A DNA stretch of 64,000 bases, taken from assembly GCA_044361315.1 (NCBI GenBank), contig JBIKJA010000003.1:62001-126000 (forward strand), in the 5' to 3' direction. This document shows, in pieces, positions 33,926 to 43,683 of the stretch. Below the pieces are notes generated by a model. That model saw only the letters and a list, made by a program, of their open reading frames with translations. It was not told where the DNA came from and did not search any database. A program made the translations under genes and the position numbers. The stretch's first letter is position 1; each line of letters starts with the position of its first letter. Source of the stretch: Crocinitomix sp044361315 (GTDB lineage Bacteria; Bacteroidota; Bacteroidia; Flavobacteriales_D; Crocinitomicaceae).

Positions 33926-34891
33926 ATGACTATTACAGCTTCACTCGTAAATGAGCTAAGACAAAAAACAGGTGCAGGAATGATGGACTGCAAAAATGCA
34001 CTTGTTGAGGCCGACGGAGATATGCAAAAAGCAATCGACGTGCTAAGAAAAAAAGGACAGAGAGTTGCGGAAAAAAGAGCAGATCGTGATTCAAGCGAAG
34101 GTGCTGCAATTACTAAAATAAATGCTGATGCTACAGTTGGTGTTGCAATTGTTTTAGGTTGCGAAACCGATTTCGTAGGAAAAAACGAAGGATTCCTTGC
34201 ATTAGCAAATCAATTTGCTGAAAAAGCAATCGCTTACGATAATCTTGAGTCATTTTTGGCATCTGATTTCGGTGGAATCACTGTAGCTGAAAAATTAGTT
34301 GAACAAACTGGTGTAATCGGCGAAAAAATTGAAATTACCGCTTTTGAGAAATTAACTGCTCCTTTCGTTGGAACATATGTTCACAACAACAGAATTGCTG
34401 CGTTAGTTGGTTTAAATAAAGCGATTGATGGTGCAAATGATATTGCAAAAGACGTTTCGATGCAAGTAGCTTCAATGGGAGCAACTCAATTATCTTACAA
34501 AGAATTTGATACTGCTTTCGTAGCTTCTGAATTAGAAGCAAGAATCGCTGTAGTTTTGAAAGATAACGAAGAATTAAGTCGTTTGGGCAAAACATTGAAA
34601 AATGTACCTCAATACATCTCAATGGCACAGTTAACCCCAGAAGTAATGGCTGCTGCTGAGGCAGACGCTAAAGCTCAATTAGCTGCAGAAGGTAAACCAG
34701 AACAAATTTGGGATAAAATCCTTCCAGGTAAAATTGATCGATTCATTTCTGACAATACATCATTGGACCAAGAAAAATGTTTATTGGACCAACAATTTAT
34801 TAAAGACGACAAAATGACCGTTGGAGCTTATGTAGTTTCCAAAGGAGCTGGATTAGAAGTGGCAGGCTTTAAGCGTGTTACCTTAGGATAA
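33926..34891 (+). CDS. tsf: Translation elongation factor Ts
   Basis: A 321-residue guanine-nucleotide exchange factor for EF-Tu. The N-terminal UBA-like domain has VNELRQKTGAGMMDCKNALVEADGDM; the core has GCETDFVGKN and VSMQVASMGATQL; the C-terminal module has ILPGKIDRFISDN and EKCLLDQQFIKDDKMTVG. Longer than E. coli EF-Ts (283) through insertions in the core, as usual in this phylum. It follows rpsB by 28 bases and ends in a terminator. Confidence 0.97.
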   Translation: MTITASLVNELRQKTGAGMMDCKNALVEADGDMQKAIDVLRKKGQRVAEKRADRDSSEGAAITKINADATVGVAIVLGCETDFVGKNEGFLALANQFAEKAIAYDNLESFLASDFGGITVAEKLVEQTGVIGEKIEITAFEKLTAPFVGTYVHNNRIAALVGLNKAIDGANDIAKDVSMQVASMGATQLSYKEFDTAFVASELEARIAVVLKDNEELSRLGKTLKNVPQYISMAQLTPEVMAAAEADAKAQLAAEGKPEQIWDKILPGKIDRFISDNTSLDQEKCLLDQQFIKDDKMTVGAYVVSKGAGLEVAGFKRVTLG

Positions 34892-34900
34892 ATTTAAATT

Positions 34901-34933
34901 TAAATCCTGGCTTTTAAGTCAGGATTTTTTTTG
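34901..34933 (+). terminator. Terminator of rpsB-tsf
   Basis: AAATCCTG / CAGGATTT stem with loop GCTTTTAAGT and a run of T, ten bases after the tsf stop. Confidence 0.85.
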
Positions 34934-35004
34934 TCCAAATGTGATTGATTGAAAAACAATAAATTACTTGGGCGTTTAATCTAAACTTAATAAACCGAGG
35001 AAGT

Positions 35005-35712
35005 ATGAAATACAAAAGAATCCTGTTGAAACTAAGTGGTGAATCCTTAATGGGAGACAAACAATTTGGAATTGACAATGCGCGTTTGGATGATTACGCA
35101 ACTCAAATTCGCGAGTTACACGAAGCGAAAGTAGAAATTGCTATCGTTGTTGGAGGAGGAAACATCTTTCGAGGTGTACAAGCGGAAGATGGAGGAATGG
35201 ATCGCACGCAAGGAGATTATATGGGAATGCTTGCAACCATGATCAATAGTATGGCCTTACAAGCAGCGCTTGAAAAACAAGGGGTCTACACCCGACTTCA
35301 ATCTGCCATCGAAATGAAAGAAATTGCTGAACCTTTTATTAAACGACGTGCGGTAAGACATTTGGAAAAGGGACGAGTAGTTATTTTTGGAGCTGGAACA
35401 GGAAATCCTTATTTTACAACTGATTCGGCAGCGGCGCTGCGAGCGATTGAAATGGGTGCAGACGTAATTTTAAAAGGAACTCGTGTGGATGGAATTTACA
35501 CCGCTGATCCAGAAAAAAATCCATCTGCTGTAAAATACGACAACTTAACGTTTGATGAAGCTTATAACAAAGGACTTAATGTCATGGACATGACGGCCTT
35601 TACCTTATGCAAAGAAAATGATATTCCAATCATCGTTTTTGATATGAATAAAACAGGAAACTTGAAAAAAGTTGTTTCCGGAGAAAAAATTGGTACTTTA
35701 GTAACTGTGTAA
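35005..35712 (+). CDS. pyrH: Uridylate kinase (UMP kinase)
   Basis: A 235-residue amino-acid-kinase-fold enzyme that phosphorylates UMP to UDP. Motifs: YKRILLKLSGESLMGD, VVGGGNIFRGVQ, MDRTQGDYMGMLATMINSMALQ, FGAGTGNPYFTTDSAAALRA, and GADVILKGTRVDGIY. It is followed by frr 12 bases later, the conserved pyrH-frr pair. Confidence 0.97.
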   Translation: MKYKRILLKLSGESLMGDKQFGIDNARLDDYATQIRELHEAKVEIAIVVGGGNIFRGVQAEDGGMDRTQGDYMGMLATMINSMALQAALEKQGVYTRLQSAIEMKEIAEPFIKRRAVRHLEKGRVVIFGAGTGNPYFTTDSAAALRAIEMGADVILKGTRVDGIYTADPEKNPSAVKYDNLTFDEAYNKGLNVMDMTAFTLCKENDIPIIVFDMNKTGNLKKVVSGEKIGTLVTV

Positions 35713-35724
35713 AAAATTCAGTTT

Positions 35725-36288
35725 ATGGAAGAAGAAATTGAAATGCTTCTTGATGAAGCCAGAGATGGAAATCAAAAAACACTCGAGCATTTAGCTACGA
35801 CCCTAGAAAAAATTCGCGCTGGAAAGGCCACGCCTTCAATGTTGGATAGCGTGGTTGTAGAAGCTTATGGCGCTACCGTTCCAATCCAACAAGTTGCAAA
35901 CGTGGCAACTTTGGATGCCAAAACTATTACCGTTCAACCTTGGGATCGATCAACCATAGATGCAATTTCAACGGGAATTATCAACGCCAATCTCGGACTT
36001 AATCCTCAAAATAATGGTGAGATTATCATGTTAAACGTCCCAATGTTGACAGAAGAAAGAAGACGTGATTTGGTGAAAAAAGCAAAAGCCGAAGGTGAAT
36101 TAGCCAAAGTTGGAATTCGTAACAACCGCAAAGAAGCCAATGATTATGCCAAAAAACTTAAATCCGAAGGACTTGCCGAAGACCGTGTGAAGGATATTGA
36201 AGCGAAAATCCAAATTTTCACCGATTCTTCAATCAAACGAATTGACGAATTAATTGCTAAAAAAGAAGTGGATATTATGACGATTTAA
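35725..36288 (+). CDS. frr: Ribosome recycling factor
   Basis: A 187-residue protein that, with EF-G, splits the post-termination ribosome. Typical segments: LEKIRAGKATPSMLDSVVVEAYG, TITVQPWDRSTIDAISTGI, LNPQNNGEIIMLNVPMLTEERRRDLVKKAKAEGE and KVGIRNNRKEAND. Two-domain length is normal. Co-transcribed with pyrH. Confidence 0.97.
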   Translation: MEEEIEMLLDEARDGNQKTLEHLATTLEKIRAGKATPSMLDSVVVEAYGATVPIQQVANVATLDAKTITVQPWDRSTIDAISTGIINANLGLNPQNNGEIIMLNVPMLTEERRRDLVKKAKAEGELAKVGIRNNRKEANDYAKKLKSEGLAEDRVKDIEAKIQIFTDSSIKRIDELIAKKEVDIMTI

Positions 36289-36481
36289 TCGTTTTCTTGG
36301 TGTTTTACTCGAATGAAAATCACTCATTTATTTTTTAAATTATCGGCTTTTAATAAGAGAATTTTTCTGATATAAAAAGCGAATACTTATTATTAGGTAC
36401 AATGATGAATTATGGTGTAAGCATTCTATTGGGAATTTCGATTCAAATAATACTTGCTGGCCAAACAATATCGGGGTAGAA

Positions 36482-36540
36482 ATAAAAAAAACCTGAAAAG
36501 AGTTTACTGATAGTCTCGGTAGCATTCTCTTTTCAGGTTA
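36482..36540 (-). terminator. Terminator of the OmpR-type regulator gene
   Basis: A perfect 13-bp stem AACCTGAAAAGAG (36490-36502) / CTCTTTTCAGGTT (36527-36539) with a 24-base loop and a T tract on the minus strand. It lies in the 334-base gap between frr and the regulator; the rest of the gap shows nothing. Confidence 0.8.
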
Positions 36541-36622
36541 ACCGTGCAAGGAAATTAAAACCAAAGCAATAAATGCTTTCTATTATACTAGACGTATAGA
36601 TTTCAAAAAGGGTTGGCTAAAA

Positions 36623-37300
36623 TTAAATTTTTATTTCAAATTTATACCCAACACCACGTAAGCTTTTGAAATAGATTGGTTTAGAAGGCTCTGGCTCAAA
36701 ATATTTTCTAAAATTTAGAATGTAATTATCAATGGTACGACTTGTTGGGAACTTATCTTTGCCCCAAACCACGTCTAAAATTTCATCGCGTGAAATAACT
36801 TCGTTGGCTTTTAAGATGAGTAATTTTAATAATTCGTGTTCACGTTTGGACAAGGTAATCTTCACACCCTTTGCGTTTACTTCGTACGTTTTAAAATCGA
36901 TTGAATTTTCGCCAAACGTATAAAATTGAACTTCGTTGGCTATTTTTTGCCGTTTAATCAAGTTGGCAACCCGCAGCAGAAGTTCTTCAAGATTAAAAGG
37001 TTTTACCAAATAATCATCTCCACCAACTTTTAGCCCATTGATCCGATCCAACGAAGTACCTTTTGCCGAAATAAAAAGAATAGGAGCCACACTTTTACGA
37101 CGAATAATAGAACAAACATCAAACCCATTAATTTCAGGCAGCATTACATCTAAAATAACCAAATCGTAGGAGTCATTGAATTTTTCAATCGCCTCTGCGC
37201 CATTCGAAACAGTATCAACATGATAGTTTTCCATTTCTAAGTTTAGTGTCAAAACATTTACCAAACTTTCTTCATCCTCAACAAGAAGAATTTTCTTCAT
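36623..37300 (-). CDS. OmpR/PhoB-family response regulator
   Basis: A 225-residue two-domain regulator. Receiver domain: acidic pocket EDEES, phosphoacceptor Asp in DLVILDVMLPEINGFD (about Asp51), switch Ser/Thr in ILFISAKG, and Lys in VKPFNLEELLLR. The C-terminal winged helix has KREHELLKLLILKANEVISRDEIL, RTIDNYILNFRKYFE and SLRGVGYKF. No histidine kinase gene is adjacent (neighbours are frr and folK), so it is an orphan in this window. Confidence 0.92.
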   Translation of the reverse strand: MKKILLVEDEESLVNVLTLNLEMENYHVDTVSNGAEAIEKFNDSYDLVILDVMLPEINGFDVCSIIRRKSVAPILFISAKGTSLDRINGLKVGGDDYLVKPFNLEELLLRVANLIKRQKIANEVQFYTFGENSIDFKTYEVNAKGVKITLSKREHELLKLLILKANEVISRDEILDVVWGKDKFPTSRTIDNYILNFRKYFEPEPSKPIYFKSLRGVGYKFEIKI

Positions 37301-37387
37301 TTTCTGATTTTACATCTAAATAGATAACAAAAATAGTAATTTTAGCCTCTTTGACGGTTTGATTTTAAAATAGATTGACGAGAACGT

Positions 37388-37879
37388 ATGAATTTAGTGT
37401 ATTTGAGTTTAGGGACGAATATGGGAGATCGGAAATTGAACATTGAATTGGCCTATGCAATGATCACTCAATCCACAGGAACTATTCGCCAAAAATCAAG
37501 TCTTTACGAAACACCTCCATGGGGATTTGAGTCAACTTCTAATTTTATCAATACCGTGGTGCTTTTGGAAACCTATTTAGATTTAGAAGAATTATTTAAA
37601 AGGCTCAAACAAATTGAAAAGGAAATAGGTCGCACAAAAACAGCCAATTCAACAACTTACGAGGATCGAATTATCGACATAGACATTTTAGATTTTAACG
37701 GAAAAATCAGTCATTCTGACGAATTAACGGTTCCACACCCACGGATTGAAATGAGAAATTTTGTGCTTATACCGTTGGCAGAAATAGCCCCAAATTGGAT
37801 TCATCCTCTTTTAAAACGGCCAGTTAACAAACTTATTTTAAATTTGAATGACCAATCTAAAGTTGAACGACTAAATTGA
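37388..37879 (+). CDS. folK: 2-amino-4-hydroxy-6-hydroxymethyldihydropteridine pyrophosphokinase
   Basis: A 163-residue HPPK, which transfers pyrophosphate from ATP to the pterin in folate synthesis. Family segments: VYLSLGTNMGDRKLNIELA, SLYETPPWGFES, FINTVVLLET, IEKEIGRTKT, DRIIDIDILDFNGK (Mg-binding Asp pair) and PHPRIEMRNFVLIPLAEIAP. The gene stands alone, divergent from the regulator. Confidence 0.95.
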   Translation: MNLVYLSLGTNMGDRKLNIELAYAMITQSTGTIRQKSSLYETPPWGFESTSNFINTVVLLETYLDLEELFKRLKQIEKEIGRTKTANSTTYEDRIIDIDILDFNGKISHSDELTVPHPRIEMRNFVLIPLAEIAPNWIHPLLKRPVNKLILNLNDQSKVERLN

Positions 37880-37947
37880 TCCCAGAAATAAAAGCAAGTT
37901 TTACTGTAAAATCTTTCTTGATAGTTTTTTACTTCAAAAATTATACA

Positions 37948-37955
37948 TACCTTTG
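37948..37955 (+). promoter_or_regulatory. -7 promoter box of the OmpA/TPR lipoprotein gene
   Basis: TACCTTTG, 51 bases before the ATG at 38007; the -33 region lacks a clear TTTG. Confidence 0.5.
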
Positions 37956-38006
37956 CGCTGTTTTTAGTTAGAAATAAAGAAAAAAAGATCATAAAAATCA
38001 TAAAGA

Positions 38007-39692
38007 ATGAAAAAGCAAAGTTATAGAGGTCTAGCAGTTATAGCACTAGGCGCGACAATCTTAACAGGATGTAAATTAATTGGAGAAGTTGAATACGCAA
38101 TTAAAGAAAATCCGGTTGAAATGCACGGTGACAGTGTTAGCGTGACCGTAACTGTTAAGTTCCCAGAAAAAGGATTGAAGAAAAAAGCGTCCGCTGAAAT
38201 CACACCAAAATTGGGTGATAAATCTTTCAAAACTATTACAGTTCAAGGTGAAAAAGCCACCGGTAATGGTCAAACAATCGCTTACAAACCAGGAGCAACA
38301 GTTAATTATACGGATATTATTCCTTATTCAGCGGATTTAGAGAATGCTGATTTAATGATTACTGGTAAAGTATCTAAAGGCAAAAAAGAAGAAGCTTTCG
38401 AACCTAAGAAAATTGCAGACGGAACTATCGTTACTCCACTGTGGGTTCAAAATGATGATAAAGCGTTGATTGGTGCTGATAATTTTGTTAGAACAACTGA
38501 GCAAACTTATAACTCTCAAATCAATTACTTAAAAGGTAAATCTGATGTGAGAGCTACTGAATTAAAAGATCAAGATATTAAAGATCTTCAAACTTGGTTT
38601 ACTGCAACTTTGACAAACCCTAAAATTGCTCCTAAAAAAGTTAATTTGGTTGCTTACGCATCTCCAGAAGGTGAGCGTGCTGACAATACAAATTTAGCAC
38701 AAGAAAGAGCAACTTCTGGACAAGAGGCAGCAGCAAAAATTATCGCGGCTTCAGGATATGTTGCTAGTGGTACTTTATTCGCTCAAAACCCTAAAGGTGA
38801 AGACTGGTCTGGTTTCGAAGCAGCTGTTAAAGCTTCTTCTTTAGCTGACAAAGATTTGATTATCCGTGTTCTTCAAATGAACCAAGATTTGGATGTAAGA
38901 GAAAGAGAAATCGTTGCAATGTCTAAAACGTATGTTGAATTAGAAAAAGACATTTTACCTTCTTTAAGAAGAACTCAAATCAATGTTGTTTATGACAAAA
39001 TTGGTTGGTCTGATGAAGAATTAAAAAATCTTTCTAAAACAAAATCTGATACCTTAACAATTGAAGAGTTATTGTTTACAGCTACTTTATACGATGATTT
39101 AAACGAAAAAATGAGAATTTATAAAATCGCTGCTGCTAAATTCCCTTCTGATTGGAGAGGTCACAACAACGTAGGATATGTTTACTATATGCAAAATGAT
39201 CTTGCAAATGCAAAAGCAAACTTCACTAAAGGAAATGAGTTAAAAGAAAATCCAGTTACTTTAAACAACTTAGGAATGATCGCTCGTATCCAAGGTGATA
39301 GAAGCAAAGCTACTAAATTGTTAACTTCTGCTGTTTCTGCAGGTGCTGCAGTAAAATATAACCTAGGCATCATTGATATTCAAAATGGTGATTATGCGAA
39401 AGCAATTGGTAACTTTGGTGGAGAAAACACATTTAACAAAGCCTTGGCTCAAGCGTTAAACGAAAATTATTCAGCTGCATTAACTACATTAGATGCTTCT
39501 GATGATGCTCAATCAGCAATTGGATACTACTTAAAAGCAATCATTGGTGCTAGACAAAATAACCTTGATATGGTTGTAAATAACTTAAAAAGTGCTGTAG
39601 CGAAAGATCCTGCAATAAAATCAAAAGCTGCAAAAGACAGAGAGTTTATCTCTTTCTTTGAAAATGCTTCTTTCAAAAGTGCTATCAACTAA
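38007..39692 (+). CDS. Outer-membrane lipoprotein with OmpA-like middle and TPR C-terminus
   Basis: A 561-residue lipoprotein: signal GLAVIALGATILTGC with Cys22. Residues about 40-135 form a beta-rich domain. Residues about 170-330 include an OmpA-like stretch (KVNLVAYASPEGERADNTNLAQERATS) that in relatives binds peptidoglycan. The C-terminal third is TPR repeats (RGHNNVGYVYYMQNDLANAKANFTKG, TLNNLGMIARIQGDRSKATKLL). Codon choice is biased to a narrow set (many GCT, TCT, GGT, ACT codons), as in abundant proteins. It probably links outer membrane and cell wall; the precise family is not recognised. Confidence 0.8.
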   Translation: MKKQSYRGLAVIALGATILTGCKLIGEVEYAIKENPVEMHGDSVSVTVTVKFPEKGLKKKASAEITPKLGDKSFKTITVQGEKATGNGQTIAYKPGATVNYTDIIPYSADLENADLMITGKVSKGKKEEAFEPKKIADGTIVTPLWVQNDDKALIGADNFVRTTEQTYNSQINYLKGKSDVRATELKDQDIKDLQTWFTATLTNPKIAPKKVNLVAYASPEGERADNTNLAQERATSGQEAAAKIIAASGYVASGTLFAQNPKGEDWSGFEAAVKASSLADKDLIIRVLQMNQDLDVREREIVAMSKTYVELEKDILPSLRRTQINVVYDKIGWSDEELKNLSKTKSDTLTIEELLFTATLYDDLNEKMRIYKIAAAKFPSDWRGHNNVGYVYYMQNDLANAKANFTKGNELKENPVTLNNLGMIARIQGDRSKATKLLTSAVSAGAAVKYNLGIIDIQNGDYAKAIGNFGGENTFNKALAQALNENYSAALTTLDASDDAQSAIGYYLKAIIGARQNNLDMVVNNLKSAVAKDPAIKSKAAKDREFISFFENASFKSAIN

Positions 39693-39713
39693 TTAAACGA
39701 TTTTAGATTTTTT

Positions 39714-39749
39714 AAAAAGGCTGTCTCTTTGGGACAGCCTTTTTTTTTG
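39714..39749 (+). terminator. Terminator of the OmpA/TPR lipoprotein gene
   Basis: AAAAAGGCTGTC / GACAGCCTTTTT stem with a short loop and nine T. Confidence 0.9.
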
Positions 39750-40095
39750 TTTATAATACTGAACAAGGTTAACCGAACCTCTTTCGAATCAAGTTAAAAG
39801 GATAATTTAATCAATCCGTTTGAATGAAATAAGGTAGGTAAGGTACACTAGAACAAAAGAATCAACCTAAAAACTTTGCGTAATTAAGACGATATCAATC
39901 ACCATTTACGGATCAATTCCGCTTTTCAAAGGCAAGATATTAATGAAAATCAATAACCATAATCAGATTAATTTGAGCTGATTAGAATGTATTTAAATGG
40001 GCAATTATTCAATGATGAAGCAGACGATCCATCATTCGCACAACAAGGTTGATCTGAATAATTTAAGAAAATGTATTACTTGAATATCGAGAATA
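39750..40095. other. Gene-free stretch
   Basis: About 345 bases between convergent genes, with stops in all frames, no RNA-like pairing of note and no member of the repeat family. Confidence 0.5.
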
Positions 40096-41862
40096 TTAAA
40101 TTCTACTTTGATAGGTAAATAAATCGTAATACCTTCCTTGTTTTTCGATTAACGAATTGTGTGTGCCTTGTTCAGCAATGCGACCTTTCTCAATTACTAA
40201 AATTTGGCTAGCCTTGCGAATAGTACTCAATCGATGTGCAATCACAAAAGTGGTACGTCCTTTCATTAATTCGGCTAAACTTTTTTGGATAAATGCCTCA
40301 CTTTCATTGTCTAAATTAGAAGTCGCTTCGTCGAGAATAATAATTTTAGGATCCGCTAAAATGGCACGGGCAATTGCAATCCGTTGGCGTTGTCCTCCAG
40401 AAAGTTTTACCCCACGTTCCCCAATGACAGTTTCTAAACCAGCTTCAAAGTGATCCGAAAACTCATTGACGTATGCTGCGCTTACTGCAGCTAATAATTG
40501 TTCCTCGCTGGCATTGGGGCGCGGAAATAAAATATTCTCTCGAATCGTACCTTCAAAAAGAAAATCATCTTGCAAAACCACTCCTAAAAATTGGCGATAA
40601 CTGCTTAAATTTATCTGTGAAAGGTCGTGCCCATCCACTAAAATTCGCCCACTTTTAGGATTCATAAAACTTGAAACTAATCCTGCAATGGTTGATTTTC
40701 CAGAGCCTGACGTTCCTACCAAGGCCGTTACAGAGCCTAAGGGAGCGTCAAATGAAATTGAATGGACGACTTCTTTGTCCTCATCGTAGGCAAAAGAAAC
40801 ATCTTCAAATTGTACATTGCCCACCACATTGGTTAAAACTGTTGTACGAACATTTGTATCATTTTCGCCATGCATTTGTAAAAGTTCATCGGTGCGTTCT
40901 AACCCAGCCAATGCTTCGGTTAACTGACTTCCAATATCACTCATTTGCACAATTGGCGCCACCATAAAACCTAATAAAACAGTAAATTGTAGAAAATCTC
41001 CGGTAGTCATTGTGTCTGGTCCTTGAATCATATAATAGGCTCCAATCCCCATAATACCAGTCGAAGCCATGCCTAATAAAAAAGTAGATGAACTGGCAAT
41101 CAATGCAGTGGCGGTCATGCTTTTTTTGATGTTGTCATACAAACGCATTGTTCCTTTCTTAAAAACTTCGTTTTCTTGTTGTTCTGCATTAAATCCTTTG
41201 ATGACGCGAATCCCATTTAACGTTTCAGTTAATCTCCCTGTTACTTCGGCGTTTATTTTACCTCTATTTTTGAAAATTGGGCGAATTTTACCAAAAGCTT
41301 TTAAGGCAACAAATCCAAAAATTAACACAGGAATCAACACAAAAAGAGTCATGTTAGGATTGATGTTGATCAAAAAGAACACGCAACCAATGGAAGTGAG
41401 TGTCCCACCAATTAATTGAACAAGTCCGGTTCCGACAATATTCCGAACACCTTCAACGTCTGACATAATACGAGAAACCAAAGCTCCCGACTTCGTATTG
41501 TCGAAATAACTAATAGGTAATGAAAGTACTTTTTCTTGCACTTGAACGCGCAATTGCGCAATCAAATGCTGGGCTTCGATACTTAATAATCGGGTTAAGG
41601 CAAATGAAGTAAGCGCTTGGATGCTAATTGCGCCAATCACAGAAATCAAAATAAATTTCAAAGTGTCATAATCTCCCTGTGGCACAACTTCATCCAATAA
41701 CACCTTCGTCTGCATTGGTAAAACAAAACTTGACGCACGGCTAATTAAAATTAACACCAGACCAATCAAAAGAATTTTTCGTCGAGGCCACATAAAATCG
41801 CTAAAAGCTTTACGTAAACCTGATTTTTTTTTTTTATCGGTGGTGGATTTGGTCTTCTTCAT
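40096..41862 (-). CDS. ABC exporter with fused membrane and ATPase domains (MsbA-like)
   Basis: A half-transporter of 588 residues from MKKTKSTTDK: six transmembrane helices (about 30-315) then an ATPase domain with Walker A GTSGSGKST, the Q-loop, signature LSGGQRQRIAIARA, Walker B IIILDEATSNLD and switch His in VIAHRLST. Homodimers of this type export lipids, drugs or peptides; the substrate is unknown. A TAAATTTG promoter-like box (41872-41865) overlaps the two alternative first codons (ATG at 41868 and 41862), so the message may be nearly leaderless, the box may be fortuitous, or the start may lie a few codons further in. Confidence 0.9.
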   Translation of the reverse strand: MKKTKSTTDKKKKSGLRKAFSDFMWPRRKILLIGLVLILISRASSFVLPMQTKVLLDEVVPQGDYDTLKFILISVIGAISIQALTSFALTRLLSIEAQHLIAQLRVQVQEKVLSLPISYFDNTKSGALVSRIMSDVEGVRNIVGTGLVQLIGGTLTSIGCVFFLININPNMTLFVLIPVLIFGFVALKAFGKIRPIFKNRGKINAEVTGRLTETLNGIRVIKGFNAEQQENEVFKKGTMRLYDNIKKSMTATALIASSSTFLLGMASTGIMGIGAYYMIQGPDTMTTGDFLQFTVLLGFMVAPIVQMSDIGSQLTEALAGLERTDELLQMHGENDTNVRTTVLTNVVGNVQFEDVSFAYDEDKEVVHSISFDAPLGSVTALVGTSGSGKSTIAGLVSSFMNPKSGRILVDGHDLSQINLSSYRQFLGVVLQDDFLFEGTIRENILFPRPNASEEQLLAAVSAAYVNEFSDHFEAGLETVIGERGVKLSGGQRQRIAIARAILADPKIIILDEATSNLDNESEAFIQKSLAELMKGRTTFVIAHRLSTIRKASQILVIEKGRIAEQGTHNSLIEKQGRYYDLFTYQSRI

Positions 41863-41955
41863 GCACAAATTTAATCACTATTTTTAAGATAAAATACCGA
41901 TTCTAAAATTCAAATGAAAGAACTTGCTTATCTTTAAAGATTAAAAAAACAGAAC

Positions 41956-43131
41956 ATGATCAGTGTAGAGCACGCTCATTCAATCATAACAAGTTGTCCA
42001 ATAAAAATTCAGGTTGAAAAACGTGCCTTGAAGGACTGTTTAGGTGATGTTTTGGCCAAGGAGGTCTTATCTCCCATCGATATGCCGCCCTTTAACCAAT
42101 CTGCCATGGATGGTTTTGCCCTACATTTTGTGGAGGGCAATATGGATTACAAAATTATAGGCGAAATGGCGGCCGGAGAATCCAAAAATTACCACCTAAA
42201 ACCAGGAGAAGGAATTCGGATTTTTACCGGAGCTTATGTTCCAGAAACTGCCAATCTTATCGTTCAACAAGAATGGGTAAGTATGCAAGATGAGCAAATA
42301 ACGATTTTGCAAAAGCCTCACCTGAATGATCACATACGTCCAAAGGGCGAACAAATTCAAACCGGTGAACTGGCGCTTCATTCAGGAACAAAATTAAATG
42401 CGGCAAGTATTGGTTTTTTGGCAGGGTTAGGAATTAGCGAGGTGACTGTTTATGCCGCTCCGAAAATTGGATTAGTGACCACAGGCAATGAATTAGTTCA
42501 GCCCGGAAATGAATTACCCTTAGGCAAAATATACGAGAGTAATGCGGTTATGTTATTAGCGGCATTAAAGACATTTGGATTTTCGTCCGTTCAAGTGGAG
42601 ACGGTAGAAGATGATTACGAAGCCACCAAAAATTCGATTGAAAAGGGGTTAAAGGCAATGGATTTACTGATTTTGACAGGCGGTATTTCTGTTGGTTCGT
42701 ATGATTTTGTTTCAAGAGCGCTTTCTGACCTTGGGGTGGGGGAGTTATTTTATAAAATCAATCAAAAACCTGGAAAACCGATTTATTTTGGCCGATTCAA
42801 TGAGACCTATGTATTAGCCTTGCCGGGAAATCCTGCGGCTGCGCTCACTTGTTTTTACATGTACGTTTTACCACTTTTAAATCGGATGGCTGGTGATGGA
42901 AACACAACACTTCCATTGCAAAGATTACCCTTAAAAACGGCGTTTAGAAACAAAGGAGGAAGGGCGGTATTTTTAAAAGCGCGCCTTTTGAACGGAACAC
43001 TTGAAATTTTGGAAGGTCAAAGTTCGGCCATGCTACGTTCATTTGCTATTGCAAGTCATTTGGCTTATTTGCCAGCGGATAAAGAATTTGCGGAGCAAGG
43101 TGAACTGGTTTCAGCCTATCAACTCGCCTAA
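41956..43131 (+). CDS. moeA: Molybdopterin molybdotransferase
   Basis: A 391-residue MoeA that inserts molybdate into adenylylated molybdopterin. Visible: DMPPFNQSAMDGFAL, GEGIRIFTGAYVP, IRPKGEQIQTGE, GLVTTGNELVQPG, the MoCF-fold motif LTGGISVGSYDFV, and FALPGNPAA-like VLALPGNPAAALTCF. It is the first gene of a six-gene molybdenum cofactor operon in which neighbours overlap or are separated by a few bases. Confidence 0.95.
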   Translation: MISVEHAHSIITSCPIKIQVEKRALKDCLGDVLAKEVLSPIDMPPFNQSAMDGFALHFVEGNMDYKIIGEMAAGESKNYHLKPGEGIRIFTGAYVPETANLIVQQEWVSMQDEQITILQKPHLNDHIRPKGEQIQTGELALHSGTKLNAASIGFLAGLGISEVTVYAAPKIGLVTTGNELVQPGNELPLGKIYESNAVMLLAALKTFGFSSVQVETVEDDYEATKNSIEKGLKAMDLLILTGGISVGSYDFVSRALSDLGVGELFYKINQKPGKPIYFGRFNETYVLALPGNPAAALTCFYMYVLPLLNRMAGDGNTTLPLQRLPLKTAFRNKGGRAVFLKARLLNGTLEILEGQSSAMLRSFAIASHLAYLPADKEFAEQGELVSAYQLA

Positions 43132-43134
43132 GAA

Positions 43135-43683
43135 ATGGAAAAATCTGGAACAGCAATCATATTAGCCGGCGGAAAGAGTTCGCGCATGGGCGAGGACAAA
43201 GGCCTGATGTTGTTCAACGGGAAACCAATGATTCAATTCATCCTAGACGAAGTGAACCAAATTGCAGCTCAGATTTTTATCGTCACCTCCAATCCTAATT
43301 ATTTGTCTTTTGGATATCCATTAATTCCAGATTTGATCGAAAATAAAGGACCTCTGGCTGGCATTGTTTCAGGACTTTCTCATTCCACGTCCACTTTTAA
43401 TTGGGTGTTAAGTTGCGATATCCCGTACATTACTACCGAACTTTTACTCATGTTGAGAAATGAAATTGGGGACGATGATGTAATTCTTGCGAAAAAAAAT
43501 GGTCAAGTTCACCCTTTAATTGGTTGTTATAAAAAGGATTGTCTTAGGAGCTTAAATGAACAACTAAATTTAGGTCAACTCAAACTCATGAATGCACTTA
43601 GTAGTTTAAAAGTAAAGGAATTTGACGCGGTTGATTTTGATGAAAAATGTTTTCACAACCTTAATTCAAAAGCCGACTTATGA
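43135..43683 (+). CDS. mobA: Molybdenum cofactor guanylyltransferase-like protein
   Basis: A 182-residue nucleotidyltransferase: N-terminal AIILAGGKSSRMGEDKGLMLFNGKPM (GTP binding), FIVTSNPN, IPDLIENKGPLAGIVSGL and WVLSCDIPYI. MobA attaches GMP to molybdopterin for DMSO-reductase-type enzymes. Position directly after moeA supports the call. The alternative, a MocA-like cytidylyltransferase, is less likely from the LAGGKSSRMG form. Confidence 0.9.
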   Translation: MEKSGTAIILAGGKSSRMGEDKGLMLFNGKPMIQFILDEVNQIAAQIFIVTSNPNYLSFGYPLIPDLIENKGPLAGIVSGLSHSTSTFNWVLSCDIPYITTELLLMLRNEIGDDDVILAKKNGQVHPLIGCYKKDCLRSLNEQLNLGQLKLMNALSSLKVKEFDAVDFDEKCFHNLNSKADL

